A DNA stretch of 64,000 bases, from NCBI GenBank assembly GCA_963978545.1, contig OZ021726.1, forward strand, positions 34,384,959-34,448,958, in the 5' to 3' direction. Source of the DNA: Linyphia triangularis. Its lineage: Eukaryota; Arthropoda; Arachnida; Araneae; Linyphiidae. Positions 27,668 through 41,384 of this stretch are shown here, in pieces. Made by a program: the position numbers and the translations under genes. Positions within the stretch are counted from its first letter, which is position 1. The number at the start of each line of letters is the position of its first letter. The notes under the pieces were generated by a model that searched no databases, was not told the DNA's origin, and saw nothing but the letters and a program-made list of their open reading frames with translations.

Positions 27668-28230
27668 CTTTATATCAGTCAGGAAATGCCACATGTAGCC
27701 GAAATGGAGCCCACTTGTGCCGTTTCCAGATTCCCGAAACAAAAAAACAAAAAAAATCGTCTGCTTATTGTCTTCTGCATGCACAGTTTGCTAATCGGTG
27801 GTAAAAAAGAACAGGTAGGAAAAAAAAAATAAAAAAATAGATAGAATTTATATTTAATGCATTTTTTGTATTTATTGCCGCTACTTAATCGTATTTAATA
27901 CTTATATTTTATATTTAATGCTTTATGTGTTTTATAGTGAGCAGACTGTCTTATGACCTTATGAATCAGTATTCCAACTGATGTTTTTTTTTTTTTTTTT
28001 TTTTTTTTTTGAAAATTGGTTTTGATTATTGTATACTAAATAATAAATAGAAGTAACTACTACGTTAAGCTTAATTCTATTAATATATTTTGTAAAAACT
28101 TAGAAATTTTTCATTGATTCAATGAAAATTAATACTTTTTGTTTTTACATGATATTTCATTTAATTTTTAGTATAGATTATGCTAGTAATTATAAGAATT
28201 TTGAACTCAAAGACAATTAAAAACTTGGAT

Positions 28231-28405
28231 AAAATATGTATTATTATAAAATTGTAAATATTTCCCATTCTCTAATAGTGATCAGTTATTATTCTTTCTG
28301 CTTTTTGAAATATTTTTATAAAATATTTATTATTCTAAAAATGTAAATATTTGCCACTCCCAAATAGTGATCAATTATTATTTTTTCTAATTTTCTGAAA
28401 TATTT
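28231..28405 (+). repeat. Tandem duplication, period about 89 bp
   Basis: Two copies share TATTATAAAATTGTAAATAT-like and AATAGTGATCA..TTATTATT segments (AATAGTGATCA at 28274 and again about 89 bp later). Confidence 0.7.
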
Positions 28406-28466
28406 TAACGTATCATTTATTTTCATTTAAATATAATGAAATATATTCTATAGATAGATCAGCATT

Positions 28467-28525
28467 TACTTAATTTATTACGTTATTTTACTTCATTTAT
28501 TACGTTATTTTACTTCATTTATTTT
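28467..28525 (+). repeat. Small tandem repeat, 24-bp unit
   Basis: TACTT.ATTTATTACGTTATTT occurs twice, followed by a third partial TACTTCATTTATT. Confidence 0.85.
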
Positions 28526-29924
28526 GTATTTAATGAGAACGAAAATTATGACAAACAAAGTTAGTTGATTTTAATAACTGTTAAGAATTTTTTTCACTTT
28601 TTCTTGTAAAATTTATTCAATGTTTAATGTTAAAAAAAACTATGGATTTAAATTGAAGCAATTCATTGTGCTATACTTAATCTGATCTAAGCACAAAACA
28701 GTAGATAAAGACTTTAAAAAATACCAATATTAGGGGCTTAATTAAAATTCAAGAAAATATTAGGTTTATCGTACTTAAAATACTTGTTGTTATTGAATGC
28801 TAATTTTTGGATTATAATTATCATATACTTTATGAAATATGGATTTTATATACAGGTTGAGTTCTTAAGTAATGAAACACTTAGAAAATCATTAATTCAT
28901 GAACATTTAACTGTAGGACGATACGATTAGATTTTTATATCGACACTTGTCACTGCTTTACTCCTAATCTTAATGTTTGATAATTAAACTCATATTTATT
29001 CTGTAATCTTATAAAATTTCAATTGATCTTCATAGAAGTTTGTTTGCGTAATACTGAACAATGGGGTAATAACCTGGAAAAAGTAAATTACTTTATAAAA
29101 GTAAAGTAATTAGTTCAATTTTATTTCTGAAAATAGACGCTTCAATTGCATCAATTTTAATAGAGATAGATGTTCGAAATTTTATTGAATTGCTTCATTT
29201 TTGGTCTATAGCTTCATGTACAACTTTCACGATGAGTTTCAACCTGTATATTAACTAAAGTGCCATATTTCCTTCTGGTAGCAAAAACTTGATCTGATGT
29301 TTATCGTTAAACTTTTCGTCAAATGAAAAGGGAAACAAGAGAGATAGAGAGAGAGGGAGGGGGGGGGGGACTGGCAAGTGCCACCCAGGTGCTTAAAACA
29401 AATATTCAAGTTTTGTCATTTGTCATATTGGAAATAATTCCCATAGTGAAAATATACATACCAAATTTCAATTGATCGTTCATCCACGTTCATCCATATT
29501 TATAAAGTTCTCTTTAGTATAATCACTAGGCTGGTCTAAACAGATTTAGTTTAATAATGACCCTTTAGATTGTCTGTGTTGAGTTAAAAGCTTGCACTAA
29601 GTGGTCTGTTCCAGAGGAAATTTTTTTAAGTAGGTAAAAGTAATTCAGAAAACTGAGTATTTCTTTCCAAAGTGAATTCATCAGATAAAGGGAAGAATAA
29701 AAACAATCCCAAACTCCTATTAAAATGCAAACGATCAACAAGTGCCCTTACACCCCCGTCACTACAAACACTAAAAAAATCACCCACTTCTCCCAAACGA
29801 AAGAACATATCTCCTCATCCACAGCCTAAACTATCCCAGAATAGAACGAAAAGCAGAAAGCTGAAATGGGAAAGCCCAGAGAGTGCGAAAAGCTCCACGA
29901 AGGATCCATCTCACCGCCATTAGA

Positions 29925-30130
29925 GGGCCCCTGTCACCCACAGGCCCTTGCCTCCAAACAAAGGCCCCTCAGCGCCCCAATGCTAGGGCCTGTCAAAAGA
30001 GTGCATTATAAGCGCCGGGGCTGCACTTGACAGCCGCCCCCCTCTCTCTTCCTTATTTCCCTTTTCATTTGGCGAAAAGTTTGGGCCTCCATTATTCCTA
30101 CTTTTCGTGTCGGCCGGGGCTTTTGATCAT
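29925..30130. promoter_or_regulatory. GC-rich island with three Meis/TGIF-type sites
   Basis: CTGTCA at 29931 and 29990 and TGACAG at 30028 are the core of TALE-homeodomain (Meis/Hth, TGIF) sites. A CTTTTGATC TCF-like site lies at about 30120 and a full CRE TGACGTCA at 30232-30239. It is one of the most GC-rich parts of the intron. No coding frame is convincing. Confidence 0.35.
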
Positions 30131-30498
30131 ACCATCCTTTATTTTGCGTCGGTATGTTGGTAGGATCTGTACGCAATTCTGTGTTTCGTAGGGGGGGATG
30201 GGGTGTTGGTTGGATGCGTTGTGAGTGGATTGTGACGTCAATTAATGGCGGTGTTTTGAGTTTTCGTCTTGTTTTGGTGTTAATTGGGAGTGGTTTTAAT
30301 GGGAAGTCGATTGACCGTGTATTGGTTATTGATGGATCAATGGCATGGTGCTGGTGAATCTGCCTAATTTTGGTGAGCGTGGCGCTTCGAAGGAAATTTT
30401 TAATGCTTGAATTGAAATAGGAGTGATCAGTAATAGAGTGCCATTGAATTTTATCTAATCATTGGAAAACTATTTTTATTTACCAAAGCATATTAATT

Positions 30499-30932
30499 CA
30501 GAGTAGCCACAGAACCGGGAAAACCTGGAAATCAGGGAAATGTCAGGGAGCTTTTTGATTCTGGAAAATATCAGGGAACTTTCTAAAATTTCATGAAAAT
30601 CAGGGAAATTTTGTAGTATTTAAGGCACGTTCATCCATATTTTGGCACTATTTACATGGAGATTTGTAGTGGTAAGCCATTAAAAGTTTAATGTTACGGA
30701 ATAATTTAAACTTTTTTATTACCAGCAAAACTATTTTTAAAAAAATTTGCATATTATCTCTTTAGCATACATGTTCTATTTGATTAGGGTGTCTAGATAT
30801 CTGGAAAACCTATGAAAATTGGGGAAATTTGAAAAAAAGTGTGCCCTAAAATCAGGGAATTTTTTAGAAATCTGTCAGGGAAATCAGGGAATTATCAGGG
30901 AACTTTCTTTCCTGGATTTTGTGGCCACCCTG
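30499..30932. mobile_element. Short non-autonomous DNA transposon with TIRs (434 bp)
   Basis: The left end is CAGAGTAGCCACAGAACC; the right end, in reverse, is CAGGGTGGCCACAAAATCC. It is flanked on both sides by TAATT (30494-30498 and 30933-30937). The interior is dominated by repeated short motifs such as ATCAGGGAA, GGGAATT and GGAAAACCT. It has no coding capacity. I have seen CAGGGTGGCCAC-type ends in invertebrate repeats but cannot name the superfamily with certainty from a 5-bp duplication. Confidence 0.65.
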
Positions 30933-31523
30933 TAATTGTGTAAAAAGTTACTTTAAATGCATTTATTGGACAGATTCGTTAGTTCAAAATAGGTTGCTTT
31001 ATCGGATATTTAACCGTGCACATCTTTCATATAGTATGGAATTTATAAAAAATTATACTGAACAATCGGCTTGTAATGATAAATTCATCTTACTAAATTA
31101 TATCCTTTGCTCATGTTCTTCGTTTATGCATTTGTTAAAGAATTATTTTTGAAAATAATCCTAAAATGTTATTCTAAAATATAATTTATATTTGTTTACA
31201 CACATTATAAATAGTTATTATTCTTCTAAAAATACAGGATGACGAAAATTAATTTGTGTCGATTTAGTTTAAATCTTCTTCAAATGAATATATCTTCGTA
31301 GCATTTGGTATATATATATTAGTTATACGATGGGAATTTTTTTTTAATTTTTTTTAAAGATAATTATTAATTTGAATTTTTTTCCCCAGATGGAAGTAAT
31401 TCACAATAAAAAACTAATTGAAAACTAACTTTATAATCTGATTTTTATCTGAAAGTTATAATCAAAGTTGTAAACCAAAATGCAAGACATTCTAATTAGA
31501 GGAAATTAAGTTATGAATATAAG

Positions 31524-31862
31524 TAATATAATTATTTTTCTTGAAGTATCAAGTTTGAATTTATAAATTTTTTATTTTTAATTATTTTATTTTATGTATA
31601 TTATTTAATGTATTATTATTTTATTTGAATTTATTTTATCTTTAGAAGTCAGTTCCCTCTAGTCTCAGTTGTATTGTTACAATGCTTTGTAATATAATTG
31701 TTTTTCTTGAAGCATCAAGTTTGAACTTTTGAACTTTTTATTTTTGATTATTTTATTTGTATGTATTTATATTTTTTAATTTATTATTATTTTATTTGAA
31801 ATCATTTTATTTTTAGATGTCAGTTCCATCTAGTCTCAGTTGTACCTTTTACAATGCTTTGT
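31524..31862 (+). repeat. Head-to-tail tandem duplication, period 166 bp
   Basis: TAATATAATT starts at 31524 and again at 31690. Both copies contain CTTGAAG.ATCAAGTTTGAA and GTCAGTTCC.TCTAGTCTCAG and end in ACAATGCTTTG. The second copy has a few small insertions. Confidence 0.85.
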
Positions 31863-31957
31863 AATTTATCTCTTTTGATTTTTACAAGCTGCAGACTGGT
31901 CTATAAAAACCTCAGTTTACCTACGGCAACCTTGTAGATTTGTTAAAAAATATGTTC

Positions 31958-31992
<35 letters not shown>

Positions 31993-32774
31993 TAATAATA
32001 ATAATAATTTTCGAACACGATTGATAAAAGTAATAGAATTATATTTGACATTATAAACTATTTTCTCTGTGATATCCATAACGTTGATACTCAGATCAAT
32101 TGGTTTTCCTTTTAGAGCTGACAGACTTTCTTTCGTATCTCTTGTGAGAGAAAGTCTTCTGAAGTTGTCTAAATGAAATCGAAACAATGTGGCGGACCGT
32201 TTAGTCCAAACGGGCTGTAATCTATTTTAGCTGCAACCGTGAGTTTCGTATTCCAGGCAAACTCAGGTGTGGGTGACAGCTCAACGAAATTGTTTTAAAG
32301 CTGAGTTTCACTTAAGGAGCTGCAACTATTAAAGAAAAATGTTTCAGTGAAAAATGACAAATTCGGACTTCTGTTTTAAGAATATATTTTTCATCAAAAG
32401 AAGACTGTTTTGAAGGGAATGTATTCAATTCAAGATTGTTTTCAATTCAAGATTCATCAAAGCCAAAGCGCATGATATACAATAGAGATTTTGATATATT
32501 AAAGGATTTAATTTGTATTTAATGAGAAACGTTTTTTTTTTATTATTTATTATGAAAATGTGGTTGTTTGTGTGAACTTAGTCATGTCATATAATATTTT
32601 TAACTATAAAGATTACCTGAAATTTAGAATATTTTAGAGAAAATACTCACTGTAAGTTCTTGAAAGTAAAAAGCATAATTTTGAAAACAAATGTTTTTGT
32701 TAAATAAATATATGGCATTAAAACTAGAATATTACGATTCTCCTTGCGATAAATATAAATAATTTAGTAAAAAA

Positions 32775-33180
32775 CGAAAAATGAATGAATGACGAAATTA
32801 AGGAAATAATTGAAGGAACTAATATATGATAGAAGGAGAAAATATATGAATAAAGGTGGAAAAAAATAACATCTGAATAAAGATTTAATAAATGAAGGGA
32901 TGGGTAAATCAAGGAATTAATAAATAATTAACTGAATTATGAAGGAATGAATTATTGAAAGAATTAATGAAGGAATGAATAAATGAAAGAATGAGTAAAT
33001 GAAGTTATGAATAAACGAAGGAATGAATAAATGAAGGAATAAATATATGAATGAAGAAATAAATATATGAATGCTGAAGAAAATATATAAATGAAGGATT
33101 AAATAAATGAAGGAACGAATGATTAAATGAATTAAGGAATGGTTAAACGAAGAAATGAAGTAATAAACTAACAAATAGAT
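32775..33180. repeat. Degenerate GAAT/AAATGAAG tetranucleotide-rich tract
   Basis: Irregular runs of GAATGAATAAATGAAGGAAT-like sequence, an old decayed tetranucleotide array. The minus-strand frames of 62 and 85 codons here come from it. Confidence 0.8.
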
Positions 33181-34589
33181 GAAACAAGATAACCAGTCAT
33201 CGAGTGAACAAAGTTACGAATTAACTGGAGTATCTAAAGCAAAAGTTAAAAGTACATTGAAATAAAATTCTGAATCTATATTACTAAAAGCGTGCATGAT
33301 ATGTATAAAATTCAATTTGAAAATTTCTATTATTATTTTTTTAGATTATAACAAGGACTGCAAATGTTTAATTGTGTGAGGTAAAAATAAAAACTAAGTT
33401 AAAGATCTTGGGCTTTTCGTCCCCCTTCACTTCCCCGTTATTTTCAATTTAAACGAAGTTTTTTTTCTCCCATCTCTATTCTATTTCCCCTTCCTTTGTT
33501 TCCCTCGGGTATGTTTTGTGAAATCTCACATGAATGTGATATAAAGTGTGTGGCCTCGTCTAATTTTCTTACCATCCCTTCTTAAGTTCTAACACCACGC
33601 TTGGAATGAAAAACTGAAAAATAAGTTTAAAATTAAAAAAAAGAACCAGCGTTGGAAATAAATAAAAACTGAATTAAATAAACCCTGCTCCTTTACCCTG
33701 TTTCTTGGAAAATAAAACACAGACTATTTTCCTTTTTTTTTTATTAAAAAAAAAAATTCCCTCCCCAAGCGAGAATTTAAAGAGAAGAGGTAGTATATAT
33801 ATACTCCCTTCTATATACATATCCTCCTCCTTCTTTACCAAATACCAGCTGGGCTTGACTGCACGCAAAAGCAAAAACCTTCATCAAAAGTTCTTTTGAG
33901 GGGAATGGGGGAGCAAGAACCAATGATAGAAACCGCCTTTATGATTAAAAAGATGGGAAAATGTGTTAGAGAAATGCGAGCGAGATGGGGGGGGGGGGGG
34001 GGGTGAATTTTTTTTTCATTAACATGACCGAATATTTTCATAGACTAGGCTTTCATGAATCTGATTTTGACAAGGTTTTTCTTTTTTTTTCTTTTTTTTT
34101 TCTCGTCTTTTCATATCAAAAGGTGACGAAATTGAGTTATTATTCCTGGTTATTCAACCGCGGGGTTCATTTTCTTTTAATTCTAGGTGATAAAGCATTT
34201 TTCTCCCTTTTTAGAGCTTCTTTTTTTTTTCTTCTCTCTTTTCGAATTTCATTCCCTCTATTTAAAATCGAAAATGGCGTTCGGTTAATGAAAAATTAAA
34301 GATTAGATGGGATTTCTTAAAAGCTTCTTTTTTTTTTCTGTTGATATATAAAAGAGTGATAGAATGACCGGTTCAAGACCGTTTAAATTAAGTGATTTCT
34401 AATTGAATTCTGGTGAATAGAATACATGAGCTATATATTTGAACTTAGAAGCATTTGAACACATTTTCCTCAAAAATTCGTAGTGGGTTTGTTTTTCTAG
34501 CTACGAATTTTTCTCAAATTAATTTATTTTATAAAAATTAGATTAATAGAAGTTGATAATACATTAAACCGAAACACCCACATATAATG

Positions 34590-35535
34590 TTTTTTTTCTT
34601 AAGAGGAATTCCTAGTAAGGATCATTCCCCATATTCTCTTTGTTACAATCTTCTGACTCAGTTAATTTTGAAATTAGTTTGTACAAAACCTTGGAATTTG
34701 GTGAGTAGGTTTGAATTAGAGTTCCGCGATATATCGATACGATGATATTTTTATCGATATTTATAAATAATATCGATATTTAAAATATCGATAAAAGCCA
34801 CTGATATATCGATATTTTAAAACATTTTTAGTTTTTTGATGATCGTTTTGTAGTTCCATGCGTTTTTTCAATTTTCTTTATTCCCTTTTCAAAAACTTCA
34901 AAACTAAAGTTTGAACTTGGCTGAGAGACAGTTAAAATGGCACCAATATTCAATATTTTGCCATGCACTTAAAAGCTATTGAAAATTATCTAAATTTTTC
35001 TTAAAATCACTGCACCAATTAAGCTAAAATATAACTTTTTTTTTTGGAATAGATCCTTTTCAGTTGAAAAATAAACACCTTACAAAAAAGCAATCATGTA
35101 AAGTAGAAATTCGCTCCGAAAAACTTTGTTTCAGGTAAAATTGAAAATCAAATAAAAAAAATCATATATCGATGTATTGATATTTTATCGATATTTTTTT
35201 CTATGCAATGATATAGTATCGATATTTATTTTGATCGCTATTTCCGATCTCTAGTTTGAATACGATCACTTATGAAATGACGTACATAAAAAAATTCGAA
35301 AATAGTGTCAAATATAATTTATTTTATATTTGAAATTCTTATGTCAATGCCTATGAAAATATATTAGACGCAGATTTCGAGTTTTTAATTTATGTCATTT
35401 CATTAAGTGATAATTTTCGTACCTACCAAATTCCAAGGTTTTATACAAAGTAGTTTCTAAATGCACTGGATCAGAAAATATTAACATAGCGAGTTGTGGG
35501 AATGATTTTTACCCGAAGTTCCTCTTAAAAATACA
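34590..35535. repeat. Inverted-repeat (fold-back) element interrupted by the hAT-type MITE
   Basis: The left arm (about 34590-34708) contains ACCTTGGAATTTGG; the right arm (about 35360-35535) contains its complement CCAAATTCCAAGGT. The arms can be aligned base by base in reverse complement from the AAGAGGAA / TTCCTCTT ends inward. The match resumes beyond the MITE, where GATCACTTATGAAATGAC (35264 on) pairs with GTCATTTCATTAAGTGATA (35396-35414). Without the MITE and one target copy it is a palindrome-like unit of roughly 400 bp. Confidence 0.7.
34717..35253. mobile_element. hAT-type MITE, copy B (537 bp), perfect 8-bp target duplication
   Basis: The left end is TAGAGTTCCGCGATATATCG; the right end, in reverse, is TAGAGATCGGAAATAGCG. 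It is flanked by GTTTGAAT at 34709-34716 and exactly again at 35254-35261. It is the same family as the 25.95 kb copy but shorter inside, with seven TATCGATA octamers. It is inserted in the left arm of an older inverted repeat (34590-35535). Confidence 0.85.
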
Positions 35536-36494
35536 GTATTAAGAAACTACATTAAATATCTGTTTAGTCCCATTTAGCGAACAACTTTTATTGAATGGAA
35601 ATGTTTACAGCTAAAGTTTAAGTATAGTTCTGACATGATTCGCTTTAGCTCCGACATTTTGTTTGTATCGTATTGTGATAGGATAAAGGCGATCAGGGCT
35701 AAAGTGGATCAAGTCAAAACAGGACTTGATTAAATTTCCATCCAAGTCACTTAAATGATCTAAACTTTTCTTTATTCTGTGGTATTTTTGTAATTTATTG
35801 TTTAAATATTTTTTCTGGTGATGAAGTTATTTTAATAATACATGTAAATACACTAAGGTAAAACATAAAACATGAAATAATTACTTTGATTCTGAAATAA
35901 AAGTACTTTGTATTGACACCCAAATATTCTATTCGATTTTTTAGGAAATATGTTGTATTATGAAGTTATAACATATTATTGTAAATTAGTTTTTAAAACT
36001 GATCCTTATAATTTCAATTTTCAATTAACAACTGTAATTCAGTCTTCAAACTGAAAAATATTTCAACTGAATCGCATTGTATTTCTACAAAATTAGATAA
36101 TATTGAAGATACCGAACCTCTACAAATATGTCTGAAACATAATCTTTTTTTCTTTTAATAAGTATAAGTAATCATAAAATGAATATATTGTTATTGCTAA
36201 AATTTGACTTATTGGCCTGTGATTTGACTTATTGAATTATTTGTATTATTGGCCAGTGATTTGAATTATTTGTCAGTGTCGGAAACAGTGTGTTCTGGAA
36301 GATTGGCCAATGGACAGTTCCCTCATTTTTAAATTTAAAAAAAAAAAAAAATAAAAAAAAAAAAAAAAATTCTTTTCTAAATGTTTCGAAAAGGCTATAA
36401 ACACAAATATTTCTGCTCACTGCGCTTTTTAAAAAAAAATTTGTAACCAAAGTTCGCCTTTAGATTTGGTGGGGAAACGACACATTCAGTTCGA

Positions 36495-36690
36495 AGCTAA
36501 TGTGACGTCAAAAGATCTGAAATAACTTGGCTTGAAACGCAGCTGCGGAAAACAGTTTTGCAAGTTTCTCACAAAACGCGCCAACCGGTGCACGATATGG
36601 CAATTGTCTGAAAAAAACTCACACCAACTATTTGGCAAAAGCCTCACGATAACCATGGAAATGGAAGGATCGCTTGACGTCATAGCTATA
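36495..36690. promoter_or_regulatory. Candidate regulatory block flanked by two full CRE palindromes
   Basis: TGACGTCA at 36503-36510 and 36675-36682, with CAGCTG at 36540 between them. The stretch is less AT-rich than its neighbours. A 72-codon plus-strand frame spans it but has no recognisable domain or splice context, so I favour a cis-element. Confidence 0.35.
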
Positions 36691-38203
36691 AAGAAGCATT
36701 TTGATAGGAAAGCGATTGGACGAGGTTTTCGTGCATTTTTTTCTTCTTAATATTTAAATAACTAATTTTTTTAAAGAATTTTTGTTTGAATACTTGGAAT
36801 AAGAAAGAAATTCTTCACCAATATAAACTAATTTCACTCGTTTTTAAAAAATGCGGGAATTGTCCATTCAGGCTGAAACTAGAGCATCGTTCTAAAATAC
36901 GCGATTTTTAAAAATATAAACATGTCAAAAACAGCCCAAATCATATTTTTTTTTTCTACTCCATCATTTTTTTTTTTAAATAAAATATTTCAATTTTAAA
37001 ATTGTGCATCGATATTTCTAAATTCAAGTATATTTTATTTAGCATTGGGAGTTATTTGCAATTATCGCTAACAACTGCAGGTTTGACGACGTTCGGCATA
37101 GGAATTGACCAATATTGAGCGATATAGGATGGCGACTGGAAAAGAGGAATAAATCAAAATTTATTATTTGATAAATTTATACCTTATGGCAAGATATAAT
37201 TTGATAAATTTTTAAAAATAATACGTTTTATAAAACAACTACCATATAATACTTAAAGAAAAAAATTGCCAGTGGCTATTTTTTAAAATTTAAAACATTA
37301 CAATTTTAGTTTTTCAAATTCAAGAATTTTTTTTCTTTCTATTAATTATGAATGAAATTGCAAAGGGAACTTTTATTGATGATGGGATATTAGTACGTAT
37401 TACTTATTTCAATAATAAAATGCATAAATAAATCATTGTTAAAATACTCCCAATTCCACAGTGCTAAAACGTATTCAGTGAAAATATTGGTTTTATACAT
37501 ATATGTAACACTAAGGTGGTTACGAGGTTTATTTCCTTTACAATTAGTAATAGAGCGTCAGTATAAATTGCAAAAAATGTTCAAAATATGGTTAAAAAAT
37601 GACTTTCATGCTTCAATTTGAGTTTAGTGACTATGCTTCTGATTAGGCCAAATTGTATTATTTTCATGTGCAATTTGTTTTACAGTTACAATATATTAAT
37701 TTGTACAGTGTAGGAAAAAAAGATCAATTTCAAAACATAAAATTTAAAACTAAATTACTCTTGATCATTTTAAATTTTTTTTTCCTTATATTGCGCATTT
37801 TGCAATCTAGTTATACCCTATTTGTAATCTTTCTATATAATTCTCACTACGAGTGCCCTTAAAAGTACCACATTTGTATATGCGGATCTTTAATATCGGC
37901 CGTTTGTTTACACGTCGGAATCAATGGTTGCTGAACGGTTCTTTAAAAAAAATGTATGGAAATAAATATTTCCCGTGTTGTCACAGCATTAAAAAATAGT
38001 AGACATCTTTCTTAATTGTCAAATGATAGCGCAGGTGAATATTTTGAAAGGCGAAATGCTGAAAGATGTCGTAAAAGCAGCCTTAGCTTGAAGTGGGAGT
38101 GTTCTTGTTGAAGAACGTGCTACAGATTTTATGCAGAAAGTTTGTTCTTTCAGTGAAGTACACTCTTAGCACACCTCGTAAAGTGGAAATATACGGGTTT
38201 CAG

Positions 38204-38757
<554 letters not shown>

Positions 38758-41384
38758 CAAACGAATTTTAACTTTTGTGCTTTTCTATTGAGTATAGAAC
38801 GAAATTAGAAGGTACTTTGAAGACGCTTATTATTTTAGTGAGCAAAACGAGCCTAATTCGCAAGACGGAATAATGACGGTTGCTTAGTAACCCTCGGGGG
38901 CTGGTGAGCGCTAGAGAGCAAGGGGTAGAGCTCGTGGTATCTAAGAAATATGTCGATTAACAATTCTATTTGGACACCTTGTAGAATGTAATAAGTTGTT
39001 TTTAGTATTATTCGTAACTATCATAGGTACGAAAAATAATTTTATTTAGTTATTTAGATTCGCTAATACATAATAACGGGTTCTAGTTTTCAAAAAATCT
39101 ATGATGAATTTTTCTCGTTCACGTTTTATATACTAAAATTTTGATAGTCTTTCTTTAGTAGAAAATTTCACTTGGTAGCCATATGAAGCTTTTATAACAA
39201 GTACTGGCCACCCGTGTTTCAAAGCGGAATTACAGTAGTAACGTACAGCATAAAAAAGGCAAACTAATCGGGAAAAAAAGCAACGTAACAATAGAAAATC
39301 TTAGTTTCCTATTGAACTTGCCCGAAAGGGTACAACTAGGAACGCTAAGAATAATAAAATAAAGTGGAAACAAAGAAAAAAAATACGAGAGTCCCAACAT
39401 TCCACTGGAGCCAATAAAAAGGAGAAGAAACACCTGCTACAATGTCACGTGACTCATTTCTAGGCCCTTCCCCCTTCTACATCCCTACTTTGTTCCACTT
39501 CATATAATTCCATTGGAAATTGAAGAAAATCCCTAAGGATTAGGGAAATGTTACGTGAGAAATAAGTGATAGAGGAAAGGGAGGGTGAATACAAAAAGTT
39601 AATTTTTATTCGTTTTCTTGGTATTTATCAAACTGAACTGAAAAGATGAAAAAGACTTAAGACTAAGGAGAGAATATACTGTTTATAGGAAGTGATGATC
39701 TTTATGATATCGATAAATGGAATAAAAGATGTCGATATTTAAAAGGAAAGAAATTAATAATAGGTTTGGGGACATTTAATGTGTAAATTAATTTATGTTT
39801 AATTTTTTTTATATAGGTTTACGCTTAAAAGTTTTATGAAAGATAATTTACTTGCATAATTATCTTAATTACTGTTTGAAGATTTAAATTCTATGGTCGT
39901 TAGTCAATATTTTTTTTAAATTTCTTTTTCTTTCAATGTACTGCAAAGAAATGCCCCCTTTATTAAAATTAAATGGATAGTCAAGTCAATTAGATCCCCT
40001 ATATGTTCATTTCATTGTTTTAATAATTTACAGTACTTACAGATAACCAATATGACATTAAAAAATAATCTAAGGCTTATTACAAAACTAGATTTTTAAT
40101 TTTAGTTTTTGACTGCTTTTTATAATCTATAAATGTCGAAACTCATTAATCCTTTGAAACACGAATTTCGATTTTATTTCCGATTTTAATGACATTTGGT
40201 ATAAGTCGTTTTTATGTGTAATGTAGAAAAGTGATGGAGTGTACTTCCTTTTTGCAAAAAATTTTTATTTTAACTTTTGCAATTTTATTTATTTAAACCA
40301 AAATGCAAGTAACAGTGAACACAAATGACATACCTAATCAAATTTTTCTGGATAAAAAATTGCACGCTGTTTTAGGTCATACAAAATCGAAAAACTTACA
40401 TAGATTATTTATGATATGTTATGGGGTTTTGTTGTAAAATAAGTCTGCGTGTAGAAATAAAACTTTAAGTGGTTTCTGTGTGGTACCACTATGCTGCAAA
40501 GGGTTAATATATATGGGTAAATGGATGCTTCTTTTCATTTCTATATTTAAATTATGAATTTGAATGAATAGATTAGATATAAATATATTTTATTTATGCG
40601 TTGAAAATAAAAATCTTTTGTCGATGGAAAAAAAAAGTGTTTATTTTACGGTGTGTATGGTATAACTACTTCCAGAAAATCGCAGTTTTTATTATTGCTT
40701 CCATGTCATGCGAATAAAATAAACCTAATAATAAAAGACTGTTTTATAAAATACGTTCAAAACCAAATTATCTTTATTTTTATGATATGCTTAAAAATAA
40801 AAACATATTTGTGTTCTCCTAAACTAAATAATACGAATATCTTTCGATGAATTACGCATTAAAAACTTGAAAATTGTCCCTTCAATCACTGTCCGCTCAT
40901 CGAACACAATCCAACTACATGGTCATGGTGATTTCCAAAACTGAAACGATTTACGAAATTATCAACTGAATAATTTAGATACGTATCTAGGCTATGAACA
41001 CTTTGTCGTATGGAATTACATGCATGCATACATGGATGTCTGCGTGCACACCAGTTAGGTCCGTGTTCAACATGGTAACAATGCCATGTGAAATTTGCCA
41101 CTTGTCTCCATTTTCAAAATTGTCTCCCTATTCAGAATTCACGGAGGAATCGTTAGGGAAGTTGTTTTGCATTTTCCCTGAATTCTAGGGAAAATGGAGC
41201 TGATATAGGAACTTTGGAGGGACACGTGAATCGCTGAGTGCATTTGATAAATTTTGGAAAAGGTATTTTGAATTGGTTTTTTAAATTTATTTTAGTTAAT
41301 TTTTATTTTATTATTTCCCAATATTAAATTTACGATTTGCATTTTATGTTATGGAAATTGTTGTTAGAAATAATTTAATATTGT

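Noticed and set aside
36532..36750. 72-codon plus-strand frame between and beyond the two CREs
   Set aside because: Somewhat protein-like composition, but no family resemblance and no good flanking splice signals; a regulatory block is the simpler reading.
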